Below are positions 34,901-44,342 of a DNA stretch of 64,000 nucleotides, one piece after another. Below the pieces are notes generated by a model. That model saw only the letters and a list, made by a program, of their open reading frames with translations, made no database searches and was not told where the DNA came from. Source of the stretch: Undaria pinnatifida (lineage: Eukaryota > Sar > Phaeophyceae > Laminariales > Alariaceae); contig JABAKD010000023.1 in assembly GCA_012845835.1 (NCBI GenBank), positions 8,805,840 through 8,869,839 on the forward strand, written 5' to 3'. The translations under genes were made by a program, and so were the position numbers. Each line of letters opens with the position of its first letter. Within the stretch, counting starts at the first letter, position 1.

Positions 34901-36932
34901 CACACGCCACAACGTCCTCCGGGTTTCCGTGTTCGTCTAGTTGGTGAAACACTAAATTGACGTCCCCGATTGCCTCGACTCTAATCAACCCTGAATCTCC
35001 AATCTGTATGAATTGGTCTGTAGGGTAGCGAATGTTGTACATGCCCTCTTTATTGTTGGACATCATCGCACTAGCTCCCGAGTCCGCATCCCATTCCTCG
35101 CTACCATACGGCCTAGGTTGCCCCGGGGTACACCGAAGGGCGCTAGCAACACGTGTAATCAACGCTGGCTCAACACGTCCTACAACGCTACCACGCACCA
35201 CACCATCACGATCTACAGCAACAGAATCACCAGACTCAGACTTGCCTATTTGCACACTACGTGCGATGAAAAGCTGCAGAGGAGCTCCGCTGGCTTGAGC
35301 TGCGCCGGGAGCCGGAGAAGAGAGAGTTGCAGTAGCAGAGGTAGACGTGGCAGGAGGCGTGCCCTCTTGCTGTTCTTGGTGTTGTTGGTGCTGTTGCTGC
35401 TGGTCGGGAGTCCCCAACTCCGCTGTCGGTGGTGGTGGTGATGACCAGTGCCCCGCTGGTTCCCCCCACCCCGAGTATTCCATGTATTCGTTTTCGTAGG
35501 GATAATCGGCCGCAAATGCGTACCTCGGTGCGTTGGGGGATTTTCCAGGCGGTAAATTAGGCGCAAAATTCGGCGGCGAATTAGACGGGTAATTAGATGG
35601 TGGCACCTGTCCGAAGCCCTCGCCCCTGCCTCGGCCGCGCCCGCCGGAATGATGATGGCGGTCGTGACCACGTCCTCCGGGGAAGGTGTTAGCATATCCG
35701 CCAGGCCCGGGTCCGTGTCCTGGCGGCGGCGTTCTCTGCTGCTCCGGCGGGTGGCCCCGACTCCAACGCGCACCTGAGTCGTTGGGGTACGGTTGATGGT
35801 AGGTGTTCGCATACCCCCCAGCCCCGGGTCCGTGTCCTGGCGGCGGCGTTCTCTGCTGCTCCGGCGGGTGGCCCCGACTCCAACGCGCACCCGAGTCGTT
35901 TGAGTACGGTTGCTGTCGATATTTACCTTCCGCCCCGCGCCCTCCTCCGCGTCCGGCGTACGGCCTGAGTCCCCGCGACTGCAGGTATTCGTGGAAATCA
36001 CCGTAGTATCTGTCGAATTCTCGACGCATGGCGATGCATTCGGGGGTGTTGTGGCCTTGCCCCTCGCCGTGGAGCGCGCAGTAGGTGTACGTTCGTTCGC
36101 GCTCCCCATACCCCCGATCACCAGCATTCCTCCCACCTCGGTCGCCCCGACCTACGCCGGCTGCGGTCAGGGCATGCCTTGTCTCCTCTCTCTCTTCTCC
36201 TGATCTCCCATTGCGCTCCAGCTCGTGAACAGCTCTCCTGAGCAAATCTTCCATGGTACGACTCGAAAGATCGGGAAGGAGAAGCACGTGGTCACTACAG
36301 AGCTTAAAAGATGGTAGCATTCTACGGGCAATATGTTTGCACATAGATGCGTCTGGTCGCTTAGCTCCGTATGATTCCAGCTTCATCCTAATGGCCTTTG
36401 CCCTACCGTAAAATGACATGATGCTCTCTCCCTCCTTCTGCCTCAGTTCGTTCCATTCATCCTCTACTATCTCCCTTTCATGTTCACTCTTGACAGCGTA
36501 GTGAGACTCAAACACCCTCCACGCTTCTTGGGGTGACCCCGCAGCAAAAATCATTTCTTGGACTGGTTGGGCTGTGATTTTTGCAATAAGTTGTGACCAT
36601 AGCTTGAGCGACTTATCTACTCTCTCCTTCCCAAAGTAACTCCTGAGTCGTGACAGGTCTACATCCGGAACCCCCACTGGTATCGATTCTCCCCTCAATA
36701 CGTCCATCAACCCTTCAGCCGAGACCCAGGAAAGAACAGAACCACGGAAAACACGGAAAGCTGATCCAACACTTTGCCCGCTCTTAAACTTTCCAGACCA
36801 AGCAAGCATTTTATTTTTCTGACGAATTTCTATGGGTCTAGACTCGTACGTGCCTGCTGTTGGGGCGGTTGGCCCACTCTCGTTGGTCATCTGCAGTCCT
36901 TGGCGAAGGGCGTTGGCTAGGTCCGCGATCAT
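31965..36932 (-). CDS. Copia Gag-protease-integrase polyprotein (1,655 aa, ends in TAG)
   Basis: The Gag-like domain covers about residues 1-250 (LKLWSQLIAKI, QEAWRVFESHY, FYGRAKAIRMKL). A variant zinc knuckle C-x2-H-x5-H-x4-C lies near 285-299. A ~35-residue duplication with NDSGARWSRGHPPEQQRT lies near 345-410. The protease motif WDADSGASAMMSNN is near 614-627. The integrase zinc region (HDRAGH...CTTC) is near 883-915, with catalytic D944, D1006 and E1042, so the last two are spaced 35 apart. A proline-rich stretch of 26-residue repeats spans about 1200-1460, then the start of reverse transcriptase. The frame stays open upstream to a TAG at 37137-37139, so the true start may be the ATG at 37178. 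Numbering is approximate. Confidence 0.92.
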   Translation of the reverse strand: MIADLANALRQGLQMTNESGPTAPTAGTYESRPIEIRQKNKMLAWSGKFKSGQSVGSAFRVFRGSVLSWVSAEGLMDVLRGESIPVGVPDVDLSRLRSYFGKERVDKSLKLWSQLIAKITAQPVQEMIFAAGSPQEAWRVFESHYAVKSEHEREIVEDEWNELRQKEGESIMSFYGRAKAIRMKLESYGAKRPDASMCKHIARRMLPSFKLCSDHVLLLPDLSSRTMEDLLRRAVHELERNGRSGEEREETRHALTAAGVGRGDRGGRNAGDRGYGERERTYTYCALHGEGQGHNTPECIAMRREFDRYYGDFHEYLQSRGLRPYAGRGGGRGAEGKYRQQPYSNDSGARWSRGHPPEQQRTPPPGHGPGAGGYANTYHQPYPNDSGARWSRGHPPEQQRTPPPGHGPGPGGYANTFPGGRGHDRHHHSGGRGRGRGEGFGQVPPSNYPSNSPPNFAPNLPPGKSPNAPRYAFAADYPYENEYMEYSGWGEPAGHWSSPPPPTAELGTPDQQQQHQQHQEQQEGTPPATSTSATATLSSPAPGAAQASGAPLQLFIARSVQIGKSESGDSVAVDRDGVVRGSVVGRVEPALITRVASALRCTPGQPRPYGSEEWDADSGASAMMSNNKEGMYNIRYPTDQFIQIGDSGLIRVEAIGDVNLVFHQLDEHGNPEDVVACVQDVIYTPWLGFNLFSIWKVAHKNSCSVNPTGTQAGRLRFIRGSANDSLYATRVPPSPLPVDVANQSAPESSACNPPMPVGAVGSVGVSRESAFVSAACISPTVPLSENNLVQPSSVVMASPMELELELETALSHPTPCDSSTAWIYRPQSISDEKTEAYAVEWDIFDRMMQDRKSEECALAILGPVKNPFHVGNDRKRVDINVFHDRAGHLSKPILRESARQRGITLTGRMEPCTTCISARGTRAGVPKRSEGRAGKAPGDLLHIDMCGPYTTTIGGNHYMFYAVDAATGYIANNALRRKSDAVAVFRRCIVDLAHKAGTRIRSVRGDCDSLWTSKDFRDFCSTMGIAVQYSPPGAQQYNGVVENAIQRCNKIAMASRRAAERRLGPGGFSCVRGLDARGDKLWAESATDAAQKLNQAASPSNPGRASPQELFIGKKGAFLVVPFFQYGFMYRERRSKLDDKAVPCYFLNAGDNHADCCVKVLRDDTGRVCYSSNVTWAPLPQSGGGGFSTAPSAPAPPTPPGVSFEIASTPPAAASPLPAHSPSAHASPPPGPTAMPPSAAGPPPAHSPSAHTSPPPGPTAMPPAAAGPLPAHSPSAHISPPPGPTAMPASAAGPPPAHSPSAHTSPPPGPTAMPPAAAGPASAHSPSAHTTCSDPPATAGTPPAAATWPPPPLRSSSPPSAHSPSAHTSPPPGPSAISSAVAGPPPAHSPSALTPPAACSPMPEWSPSSIEDAGSTTSSSPSPAATPAPRTYRKRQPPPVAAGYSSPLTPHATRMLGERGDERVPGRTRSEGRQLSGVPEEGVSTPLPEATSFDHGVGLLSHAGEDVLLSLLANRRALNAKRMLLQGHGSGELGGGGKQHAGSGGVEESKGAPPYDTTGGGGSGGNYWSLEPSGRGVPLGLVSRLATREDFDAALREMRPSHLRPDMPLCHAKDLRVPKTFREARDGEHGAQFMDAAKREVFGLLEAGTFEIVDE
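32755..33295 (-). repeat. 78-bp coding minisatellite in the copia polyprotein
   Basis: On the minus strand the unit encodes a 26-residue block of the type SPSAHTSPPPGPTAMP plus AAAGPPPAH. About seven units occur, the central ones 75-78 bp apart, preserving the frame. It links integrase and reverse transcriptase, a place usually filled by non-repetitive linker. The long antisense open frames at 32338-33445 are shadows of this composition. Confidence 0.9.
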
Positions 36933-36984
36933 GTTCGATGAAGTTGCTGATGGAGCTGCCGCTGCTGTTGTTTCATAATGTTGT

Positions 36985-37110
36985 TCATTGGCGGGGAAGG
37001 ACTCGCGTCCGTCTCCTCCATGGTGTTGTGCATTGGCGGAGAAGGACTCGCGTCCGTCTCCTCCATGGTGTTGTGCATTGGCGGAGGAGGACTCGCGTCC
37101 CTCTCCCCCG
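36985..37110 (-). repeat. 51-bp tandem repeat at the copia Gag leader
   Basis: About three units, each keeping the Gag frame open and encoding GRESFSANAQHHGGD-like peptides. The multiple-of-three unit length suggests this stretch is, or was, translated as the Gag N-terminus. Confidence 0.75.
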
Positions 37111-37136
37111 TTGCCTACTCCGCCGGGAGGGGTGCT

Positions 37137-37178
37137 CTACCTTTCCCCCGACGAAGGTCTTGTGTCGGTTCTCCTCAT
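37137..37178 (-). other. Possible original Gag start with in-frame TAG after 13 codons
   Basis: ATG at 37178 begins MRRTDTRPSSGER and meets TAG at 37137-37139. The same frame then stays open through the 51-bp repeats into the annotated Gag at 36932. Either the ATG at 36932 is used, or a longer Gag has been broken by the TAG. Confidence 0.5.
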
Positions 37179-37232
37179 TGGCGCTTAGCAACGCACAACC
37201 CACTCGTTCGTTGAAGATCGTTGACGCTAGCG

Positions 37233-37737
37233 TGTGGAGTAGGTTGGTACGTGTGGCGCCCCGGTGGTGGTGTAGGTGGAGGAGAAAGGTGGCGTAATAG
37301 CCGGTGATCGGTAAACTACAAACTACTAACTAAGGCGGGTGTGATAACCCGATTTACCCGGTACGTGTGTGGTGAAGCGTGATAGCTCAGGTGTGATAAC
37401 CCGGAAATGGAACTCGGTGCTGTGGCGTGATAGCCGGGATGTAAATACACAGGCGTGGTAGCCGTGCAGTGGTGAAGGCGTGATAGCCCTTGCAATATAG
37501 ATGGGTCGTGGTAGCCCTTGGCGTGGTAGCCGTAGAAGAGACACAGAGAAGACACAAGGTAGAGGCAAATATAGAGTCGAAAATGGAGTGATATTATTCG
37601 TGCACATAAAAACCCACAACACAAAATCCCGTTGTGGAGATCCATCCCACACATATACGAAACCCCCAAAATTCTCCGATCCATCTTTTCGACGGATTCT
37701 TGTTAGCAATCTGACAATGGAGTGAGTACGTCCAACA
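37233..37737 (-). repeat. Copia 5' LTR (element orientation)
   Basis: It appears identical to 29725-30229 over all 505 bases, including the nine 12-mers. The sequence directly internal to it (CGCTAGCGTCAACGATCTTC on the element strand) should contain the tRNA primer-binding site, but I do not recognise the matching tRNA. Confidence 0.9.
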
Positions 37738-37742
37738 TCTGT
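37738..37742. other. Target-site duplication, right copy (TCTGT)
   Basis: Partner of 29720-29724; direct repeat flanking the copia element. Confidence 0.9.
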
Positions 37743-38680
37743 GCCGTCCTTCTTGCAATACCGGAAGTGGCCGATACACCGACGGTGTAACATGGGAAAC
37801 GGCCGCGCAAGAGGGACACAAGGAGGGTTCCAAAGGAGGAAATTCGAGGCTTCAAAACGATGGAGACCACCGGCTTCTTCAAGAGTGGATACCGGCTGCC
37901 GCAGGGGTAGAGACGAGCTGCTTCAGGGTGAAGAAAGGCGCACCACCGTGTCTATGGTATGCCTTGCATGGTGTCGTCCTCCTGTCTTCCGATCTCCGAG
38001 CTTTTGAATTTCAAACTGTTCGCGGGTTTTCATGTTCCGGTGTGGCTTTTTGATTATTGAGCAGACTGCTCAAAATATTCAAAAACGCCGAAAGGCCGCA
38101 CTACTACTGCTGTTGTTGGTGGGCTGCAAACAGGCTTTGCTGCGGGCCAGAGATGGGGCCGGTTGAGTCTTCCGCACCTGTGGCGTTGGCGTGGGTGAAG
38201 GACTCGTGGCGCGTTGCGTTTGTGTGTGGGCCACAGCGCGTCGGTCTCCAAAGAACGTGAGAAGAGCCTTCTGGTTTCGAAAATTGCTTGCTGGTTGCTG
38301 CGTGTTCGTAGCAAAGAGCTAAATTTGCGCCGCTTCGGGCACTCTTGATGACGCGTCAGCCTGTCTGCCGTGGGCAATGCCGCAGATCGTCCACCAGGAA
38401 CCTGGCAGCCTCTTCGGGAGGGTGCTTGGGTGTTGAGGATGCCTTCTGGTGTGTCCGGGATGCCCTGTGGAAGATGATGTGTGCCTCGAATGTTGGTGTC
38501 CTGGCTGGCTGGTCGATTGTTCATTTTTTTTATATGGGATTCTACTATGCTTTTTTTCCTCTCAAACTGGGCCATGACCCTACATTAACCAAGTTGATAT
38601 TTTCTCGATTTTTCTCCCCCCACAGCCGAAATTACGATTTAAAATCCTTGGTGCAAGTAGCTTATACATATGTGGTTGAA

Positions 38681-39479
38681 AAAAATATGTCTTAGTTGCC
38701 GCAAGTTACGTCAACCAATCACAGGGTGGTGGTTGGTGTATTTCGCAAAACGGAATATAAAACGCATACAGGAAGCGTCTCTTTGACCGAATGGCTCTGA
38801 CGCGCTGAAGGTGGTGCTCAAGGCCGAGTTTATGAGCCTTCCACCACAGATTGGGTCTTCTTGTGGCGATCGTGCATCCGTCGATTTTTGTTGCTGCCAC
38901 CTTGGATGCTCTACGGAGAAGGCGCATTGCTGCCGTAAGGCTTTTCAACTGTGCAAGCGGGGAAGCGTTTAAAAACACGCGCTACGCTGAGCCATCCCAC
39001 TGTACAAGGTACAGTGCAGCAGGTTCTAAAATATTCTTCTGAGCTCTCCTAGCTTGAGGGTATCTGTCAATATCTCACCATCACCCGAAACATTACGGCG
39101 ATAAAAGGCATTCGTTCGCGTGCTGCTCGACCGAGCAGTTGTATGTCTTAGCCCTTGCACAAAAGTGATCGTAAGAGAACCACAGTTCTTCTGTTGAAGA
39201 TATCAAACGTCACAATTTGTTTTTGGCTCAAAACATCCAACCCCCTACCCGTGGGATAACTCCGCTAATGATAATGCCTCTTTTTCCTAAGCCATTTCCG
39301 ATCGACCGGAGAGGTCTTCGACCTAGCAACTACCCGGTGTGGTTGAGTTTCTGAAAGTGGATTTCAGGGTCTATCTAATAGTACCTAGGCGCTACGGGAT
39401 AAGTCGTCGGGTTTGCGATATCGGTTATTCTTTTCCAGCCAAGGTTTGGGCTATTCATAGTTGTTGACGAGTGCCGACG
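38681..39479. other. Intergenic sequence, no gene seen
   Basis: There is an unrecognised minus-strand open frame of 90 codons at 38706-38978, without similarity I can name. The rest shows no clear feature. Confidence 0.35.
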
Positions 39480-39785
39480 TTACGGAGAACCATGCGTGAC
39501 TGGCGGGACGACGCGTGGTGCAAAAGAGGGGTGCACCGATTCTTTTCTGAGGCTCCTCAAAACTGGAATCTGAAGACCTCTCCCAAAACCAGAGTTGGAG
39601 AAAAACAAACTGGTACACCGGATGAAGCATCTCATGACCTTGGTACAGAGCGAGAATCCTGCAAAAATAATTGCTCACTTCCGACGATTTTGGGTTGAGG
39701 AGCAACGTCACTCAGAAAACAAAATAGCCAAAAAAAGGTACACCTCTATCGTTGGAATCGTCGGGCTTTCGCCGGAGTGACATCC
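39480..39785 (+). repeat. Degenerate ~600-nt repeat family, single segment
   Basis: It contains GTGCACCGATTCTTTTCTGA, GAAGACCTCTCCCAAAA, GGATGAAGCATCTCATGACC and TTCCGACGATTTTGGGTTGA, which recur in altered form at 41955-42160 and around 3200-4100. It ends just before the inverted-repeat element at 39796. Confidence 0.5.
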
Positions 39786-39795
39786 CTGTTTATTA

Positions 39796-40795
39796 TATAA
39801 AAAAGAAAATACACTCCAGCTGTGAGATCGAAGATTTCGTCGAAACTCATCTTTGCAAGCTGTGTGTGATACTCCGATCGCGCGCATTACGAGTTGTGTG
39901 TCCTCATTAAGGATATAGGTCGGCGACTCCCCTTACAACTACAGTGTAGCTATCAGGGTCAACAGGATTATTTTAGTCAGTCTGTGCGCGGAACCTATAA
40001 AACCCGTTTCTGAGGGGGACAAAATCTGACAGCTGTGAAAGGAAAGGGGGGCCTGGTTTTGATCAAAAGCGAGCGGGTTTGGAGGGGGGCGGGGGGGGGG
40101 GGGGGAAGGGGCAATTTGTGCATGTAAGCTATAAATCCTTTCGAGGGGATAAATCTGACGGTTTCGGCACCAGTATATTATTGGGGGCGGGGGGGGGGGG
40201 GGGGGGGAGGCGTGGGGGGGGGGGGGGGGGGGGGGGGTTGGGTGGGGGGGGGGGAGGGGTGGCGGGGGGGGCAGCTCAATATGTGCCTGGAAACTTTACA
40301 TTATTTTGAGGGGATACATGTGACAGTTTTGGAAATAATACATCAGTTTATCATGTATATCCTGGGGTAAGTCGTACAATCAGTGAGTAAAGAGAGGGTG
40401 GAGTGTTCGAGGGGGTGGGGTTGGGATGGGTTGGGGGGGGAGGGTGGGGGGTGGGGGTGGGGGGGGAGGCGGGGGGGGGGGGGGGGGGGGGGAGGGCTTT
40501 AGGTGAGGGGTTTGTTATACGTGTGGTGCTAGGTCTAGGCGAAGGTGCGGGTGATGGGGAAGAAGGGGGCGTTCGAGGCGGGGCGAACACAGCGGCATGA
40601 ATGGCTCTCGAAAAATAATGAGGTGATATCCTGTGCGTGAAGGGTTTATTAATGTGGCGGATTTCGATATTTGGTGGGGCGTTTGAGTAAGGGAGAGCAA
40701 GAGGGGGGGGGGGGGAGATTTTTTAGGAGGTTTAGGTCACAAATAATATTCAAATACACTTCGGCTGTGAGATCAAAGATATGTGGTAGCTTGTT
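39796..40795 (+). mobile_element. Family T inverted-repeat element, half copy with G-rich module
   Basis: The left terminus TATAAAAAAGAAAATACACT, then CAGCTGTGAGATCGAAGA, is complete. It is followed by the subterminal region and a long G-rich module ending in GGCTGTGAGATCAAAGATAT. The opposite terminus is absent, so this is one arm. It is the closest relative of the right arm of copy 1 (6296-10352), in reverse orientation. Confidence 0.8.
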
Positions 40796-41384
40796 ATTTT
40801 GTATTGGGCTTCAAAGTGGTACACGTAGACAATGTACCAGATAGTATAGTTCATCCGATTGTATTTCTGTCCAAGTTTTTCGTATCATTTTTTTTTTCGT
40901 GGGCGCGAACCTCGAACGAATCCGACACCTTGAATACTCCCACGTATTCGTGTATATACCAGTCGTGCATACCAGTTACTCACCCTCGAGCTTCTGTGTC
41001 CTACAGGCTACGTCGTGCATCATATGACTACGCAATGCACATTCACCACACACGGCGTTGCTGGTGAGATTCGATGGGATACCCGGTACTGCGATCTATC
41101 AGTACTTAGCGGCAAACAAAAGAAACTCTTATATCATCATTTGTTTTTGAGATGTTCACGAGAAGAGTCCCGGTACTGCCACCGTGACCCGCGTCCTCGT
41201 GGAACGACGAGCCTCAGAAACCGTATAGTAGGGTGCACAGTTCGGTTTCATAGCACGCGTCTACAAGGTGTCAGGACATACGCGCTTGGTAATATTTGCG
41301 ATCTCTGCAGTTTGCGGAACTTTGGAAGAATCTCGGTCGCACGCACAGACGACGAAAGGCTGCGGTATCACTAGGGGGGATTGA
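40796..41384. other. Intergenic sequence, no gene seen
   Basis: An open frame of 119 codons (41015-41374, plus) has no recognisable similarity and no supporting features. Nothing else stands out. Confidence 0.3.
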
Positions 41385-41492
41385 CGATGTCATGGTGATG
41401 TTATGATGATGTTATGAAGATGTTTATGATGGTGTCATGATGATGCTATGATGATGCTATGATGATGTTATGATGATGCTATTAATGATATA
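41385..41492 (+). repeat. 12-bp tandem repeat (ATGATGATGCTA type)
   Basis: About eight imperfect units of TATGATGATGTT or TATGATGATGCT. Confidence 0.8.
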
Positions 41493-41799
41493 CTCGCGTT
41501 TTAAGGGTGGAGGCACTCGAGTTCGCACCTAGTCGATTCTGCGTCTATCTCTCATGTGCGGACAAAAATATTCAGGCTGTTTTTTCTCGGCGCGGTGTCA
41601 ACTACCACCCCATGGGGGACTCGAAAAATGGAGATATCACGACAGGTTTTTGGCACCAATGGAATTGAACGGGTTGTTCGCTCGCGTGAGGGATTCAAAG
41701 CCACTGCCGAACCCAATCCCCCACCCCTCCCGATCGTGTGCTGGGTCAGAAAGGAGTTGGTAGGATGAAAAGCTTTTTTTGGTAACAGCGTCCAAACAT

Positions 41800-43130
41800 T
41801 TCCAATAGGGACCATTGTTTTGCTGCCTTGGGGGTGATGGCTCGTCAACTGAAGAAATGGTCACTTCCGTCGGAATAGCGGTTGGCTTAATCGAACGATG
41901 TAGTTCGCTGGATTCCTATAATAAGCCGACGCAAGGTGCGGCAAACGTGCGCACGTGTTGTGCACCGATTTTTGTTTCTGGGGACGAGTTGTCACGATAG
42001 AGATACACTGCTTTGTTCCTGGAGCTTCCTCAATGTTGGAGTCTAAGACCTCCCCTAAAAACACTGATCTGGAGATGAATGAAACTGCTATCGTATCGGA
42101 TGAAGAATCTCATGTCCTAGGTACACAACGAGAATCACGTGAAACAAAGCAGCCTATAATTTCGGTGTTCATATACACCGTCATTCACAACACAATTGGC
42201 CAAAGTAAGGGTATACCTCTAACGTAGCACGTGCGTCTGCGGTATTCCTCTCTTCACCTGCAGAGGTCTATATCTCACCCGATAGCGAAACGGACAGGGC
42301 TTTCCTTCGCGATGAACAATAACCGTCGAGGCCTCTTGGTATACCAAAGCAGGCCCGTTTTGCAAAACAAAACGTAGGTAAAAAAATATTTTAACAGTCC
42401 GAAGAGGTTTTCTGACGATCTTCTCGTCATTGAGAGGAAACGAAACTGACCGAAAGGAGTGCTACCACCCCTCTTTAGTAGCATGTCGTGGGCGTGGGGT
42501 TGATCTTAACGCTACGCACATATTCTTCATCCGGGCTCGCGGATTTTTAGACGACGTGGAAGACGCATGCCGCAGTAGAGGTGTGCACCACATTGTTTCT
42601 AATACTACTCAATTGAAGAGCCCCATTGCCTCTCCCAAAAGCTGATTTGGGGAGGGGGGGGGGGGAAGGGGTGGTACCCGACGACGAGCGACCCAATGGC
42701 GCAAGTATAGACTACAACGAAAACAATAATTATTAAAAAAACACATTACAATTTTCGGCGAAGAAGCCCCGCCGTCCCCACAAACGGTTCGGCCGAAAAG
42801 TGCTGACCTCTCTATCGTATCATGCGTCGGAAGCTCCTCGAGCAAGGACCCTAACAGGTTTTTGCATCTTGTGGCTGAAAAAAATTTGTGAAAAGGCCGT
42901 GCGGCTCAATCTAAAATCGCCGGAGTTTCGTTCATGTTATATAGCAAATGTATTTTGTTTTCAAAACCTGGAGGTCATGATATTGTTGGCCCGTTTGAAT
43001 CCTCGGTTCAAATGCTCAAACTGAAGGTTATGGTGACGTAAGGAAACTCTTCAAGTAAAAGGAGCCCTGTGCAGATAAAGCAAACGCGGCGCAACTCTTC
43101 CGTGGACGTCTAAGGTGCACCTCTAGCGCC
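41800..43130 (+). repeat. Degenerate ~600-nt repeat family, right cluster
   Basis: GTGCACC-type motifs near 41959 and 42580 are about 620 bases apart. TCTAACGTAGCACGTGCGTC near 42215 and TCTATCGTATCATGCGTC near 42811 are about 600 apart, with a further diverged match near 43117. This suggests head-to-tail units. Divergence is high and no reading frame is conserved. Confidence 0.5.
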
Positions 43131-43335
43131 GCCCGCGTCCTCTTCAAGTGATGCCTCGAGGAGGGTGGTACGATAAAATAATAACGGTCGGTACAGACCG
43201 CCTCGCAAGCTGTCGTGTGAGTCTGGGCAACACGCCGTGTTTCATATATAGAGCCCTGGCCTCGCTCGGTGCCAGCTACTCTTATCCACCGATTGCTGCA
43301 GCGACGACAGATTTGCGGAAACAGCAGTCTCATGA

Positions 43336-43641
43336 TTGATTCTCATCAGGCTTGCCCAGAGGTACACGTGTAAGGGCTACACGAGAGACAAATTCCTCAC
43401 GTTCTTTTGTCACTGTGCTTTTGTTTTTTACACTCTGTATTGCTTGATTAAATCGTTTGCCATCACGACCACCGTAACCTCCAACCCCCCTCCCCCCGCC
43501 AATAATACAGAAGATAACCTGAAAACAAATGTAACTAATCCGGTCGATCCCCCTTCCACCCCCACACCGTCCAAAAACAAAATTTCAAGCAATGACCACG
43601 TCTATGTAGAACCGGATGACGAGCTAAAAGACAAGGAATAA
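43336..43641 (+). CDS. Hypothetical 101-aa protein with one membrane segment (doubtful)
   Basis: The frame starts with ATG and has a hydrophobic stretch at about residues 22-45 (FLTFFCHCAFVFYTLYCLIK). An Asn/Pro/Thr-rich part and an acidic tail (EPDDELKDKE) follow. I do not recognise it. No splice signals, RNA evidence or homology can be seen, and the surroundings are repeats and the 3' side of the glutathione S-transferase gene. It may be chance. Confidence 0.2.
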   Translation: MILIRLAQRYTCKGYTRDKFLTFFCHCAFVFYTLYCLIKSFAITTTVTSNPPPPANNTEDNLKTNVTNPVDPPSTPTPSKNKISSNDHVYVEPDDELKDKE

Positions 43642-44342
43642 TAACTCGGCAACACACCATTGCCTGTCGGGTTGGGTCATCTAAAAGTTCCTCCCGGCAA
43701 TTGCCTAAGCCACAACAGCAGCAGCCCACAGACGGCCAACGGTGTGCTTAAGCGCGCGATACCCTCAGCGTTTAACAGAGGCATTTACTCTGATTGTTTG
43801 CTGCTGTCCGGCATTCCTGCTACCAACCGCAAATAACCAAAGAGTTAGGTGTCAGGGCGGGGAAGGAAAGCATTGAAGCCCCGCGCCCTCCCCCGGCCAC
43901 CCATGCTCCTCTCTTTTTGACCGACGAACACCGGCCATGTATTTCCAACCTCGCAGCCCATCTTTGTTGTCGCTCTGTACCAAGATCACCTTTCTGTATC
44001 GCCAGATGATCAAACACCTCGCCCTCCCGCTCCTGCACCTCTTCTTCGGGTGCTGAACAAGCAACGTTGCCCCCCTCCCCCCTCGCTCTGTCCTTGCATC
44101 GAATCTAATATATTTCATTTTTTTTTGTTTTGCGATGACCATTCCACTTTTATGTTCCAAAGGAGCACCGAGTTTCCCCGCCCCATCCCCTCTCGTCGTG
44201 TCCTTGCGTCAAACCTATCCTATGTCGATCTCGTTGTGTTTGATCATCCAACGATCAACACACTCCTGCCCTGTCTATTCCGCCTCCGCCACATCGTTTG
44301 GGACGGGCACCGTTGCCCCGCCCTTGAGCTATTTGGTGACGC

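Larger units (their letters stand above)
29725..37737 (-). mobile_element. Full-length Ty1/copia retrotransposon, 8,013 bp, minus orientation
   Basis: Two 505-bp LTRs (29725-30229 and 37233-37737) that look identical base for base begin TGTGGAG and end CCAACA on the plus strand. A perfect 5-bp duplication TCTGT flanks them. The domain order on the minus strand is Gag, protease, integrase, reverse transcriptase, RNase H, which is the copia order. Identical LTRs imply recent insertion, yet pol carries stops, a frameshift and a catalytic-site change. It is inserted in the right arm of the inverted duplication. Confidence 0.95.
27117..38680 (+). repeat. Right arm of the inverted duplication, split by a copia insertion
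   Basis: The arm runs 27117-29724 and resumes at 37743-38680 once the 29725-37737 copia element and one copy of its 5-bp target duplication are removed. Across the junction the arm reads ...GTTGCATCTGT / GCCGTCCTTCTTGCAA..., matching the left arm's complement. This fixes the order of events: LINE insertion, inverted duplication, then copia insertion. An AATAAA at about 29604 may be the LINE polyadenylation signal. Confidence 0.85.

Noticed and set aside
41552-41848. Minus-strand 98-codon frame
   Set aside because: It is unrecognised and adjoins the degenerate ~600-nt repeats, with no splice or start support.
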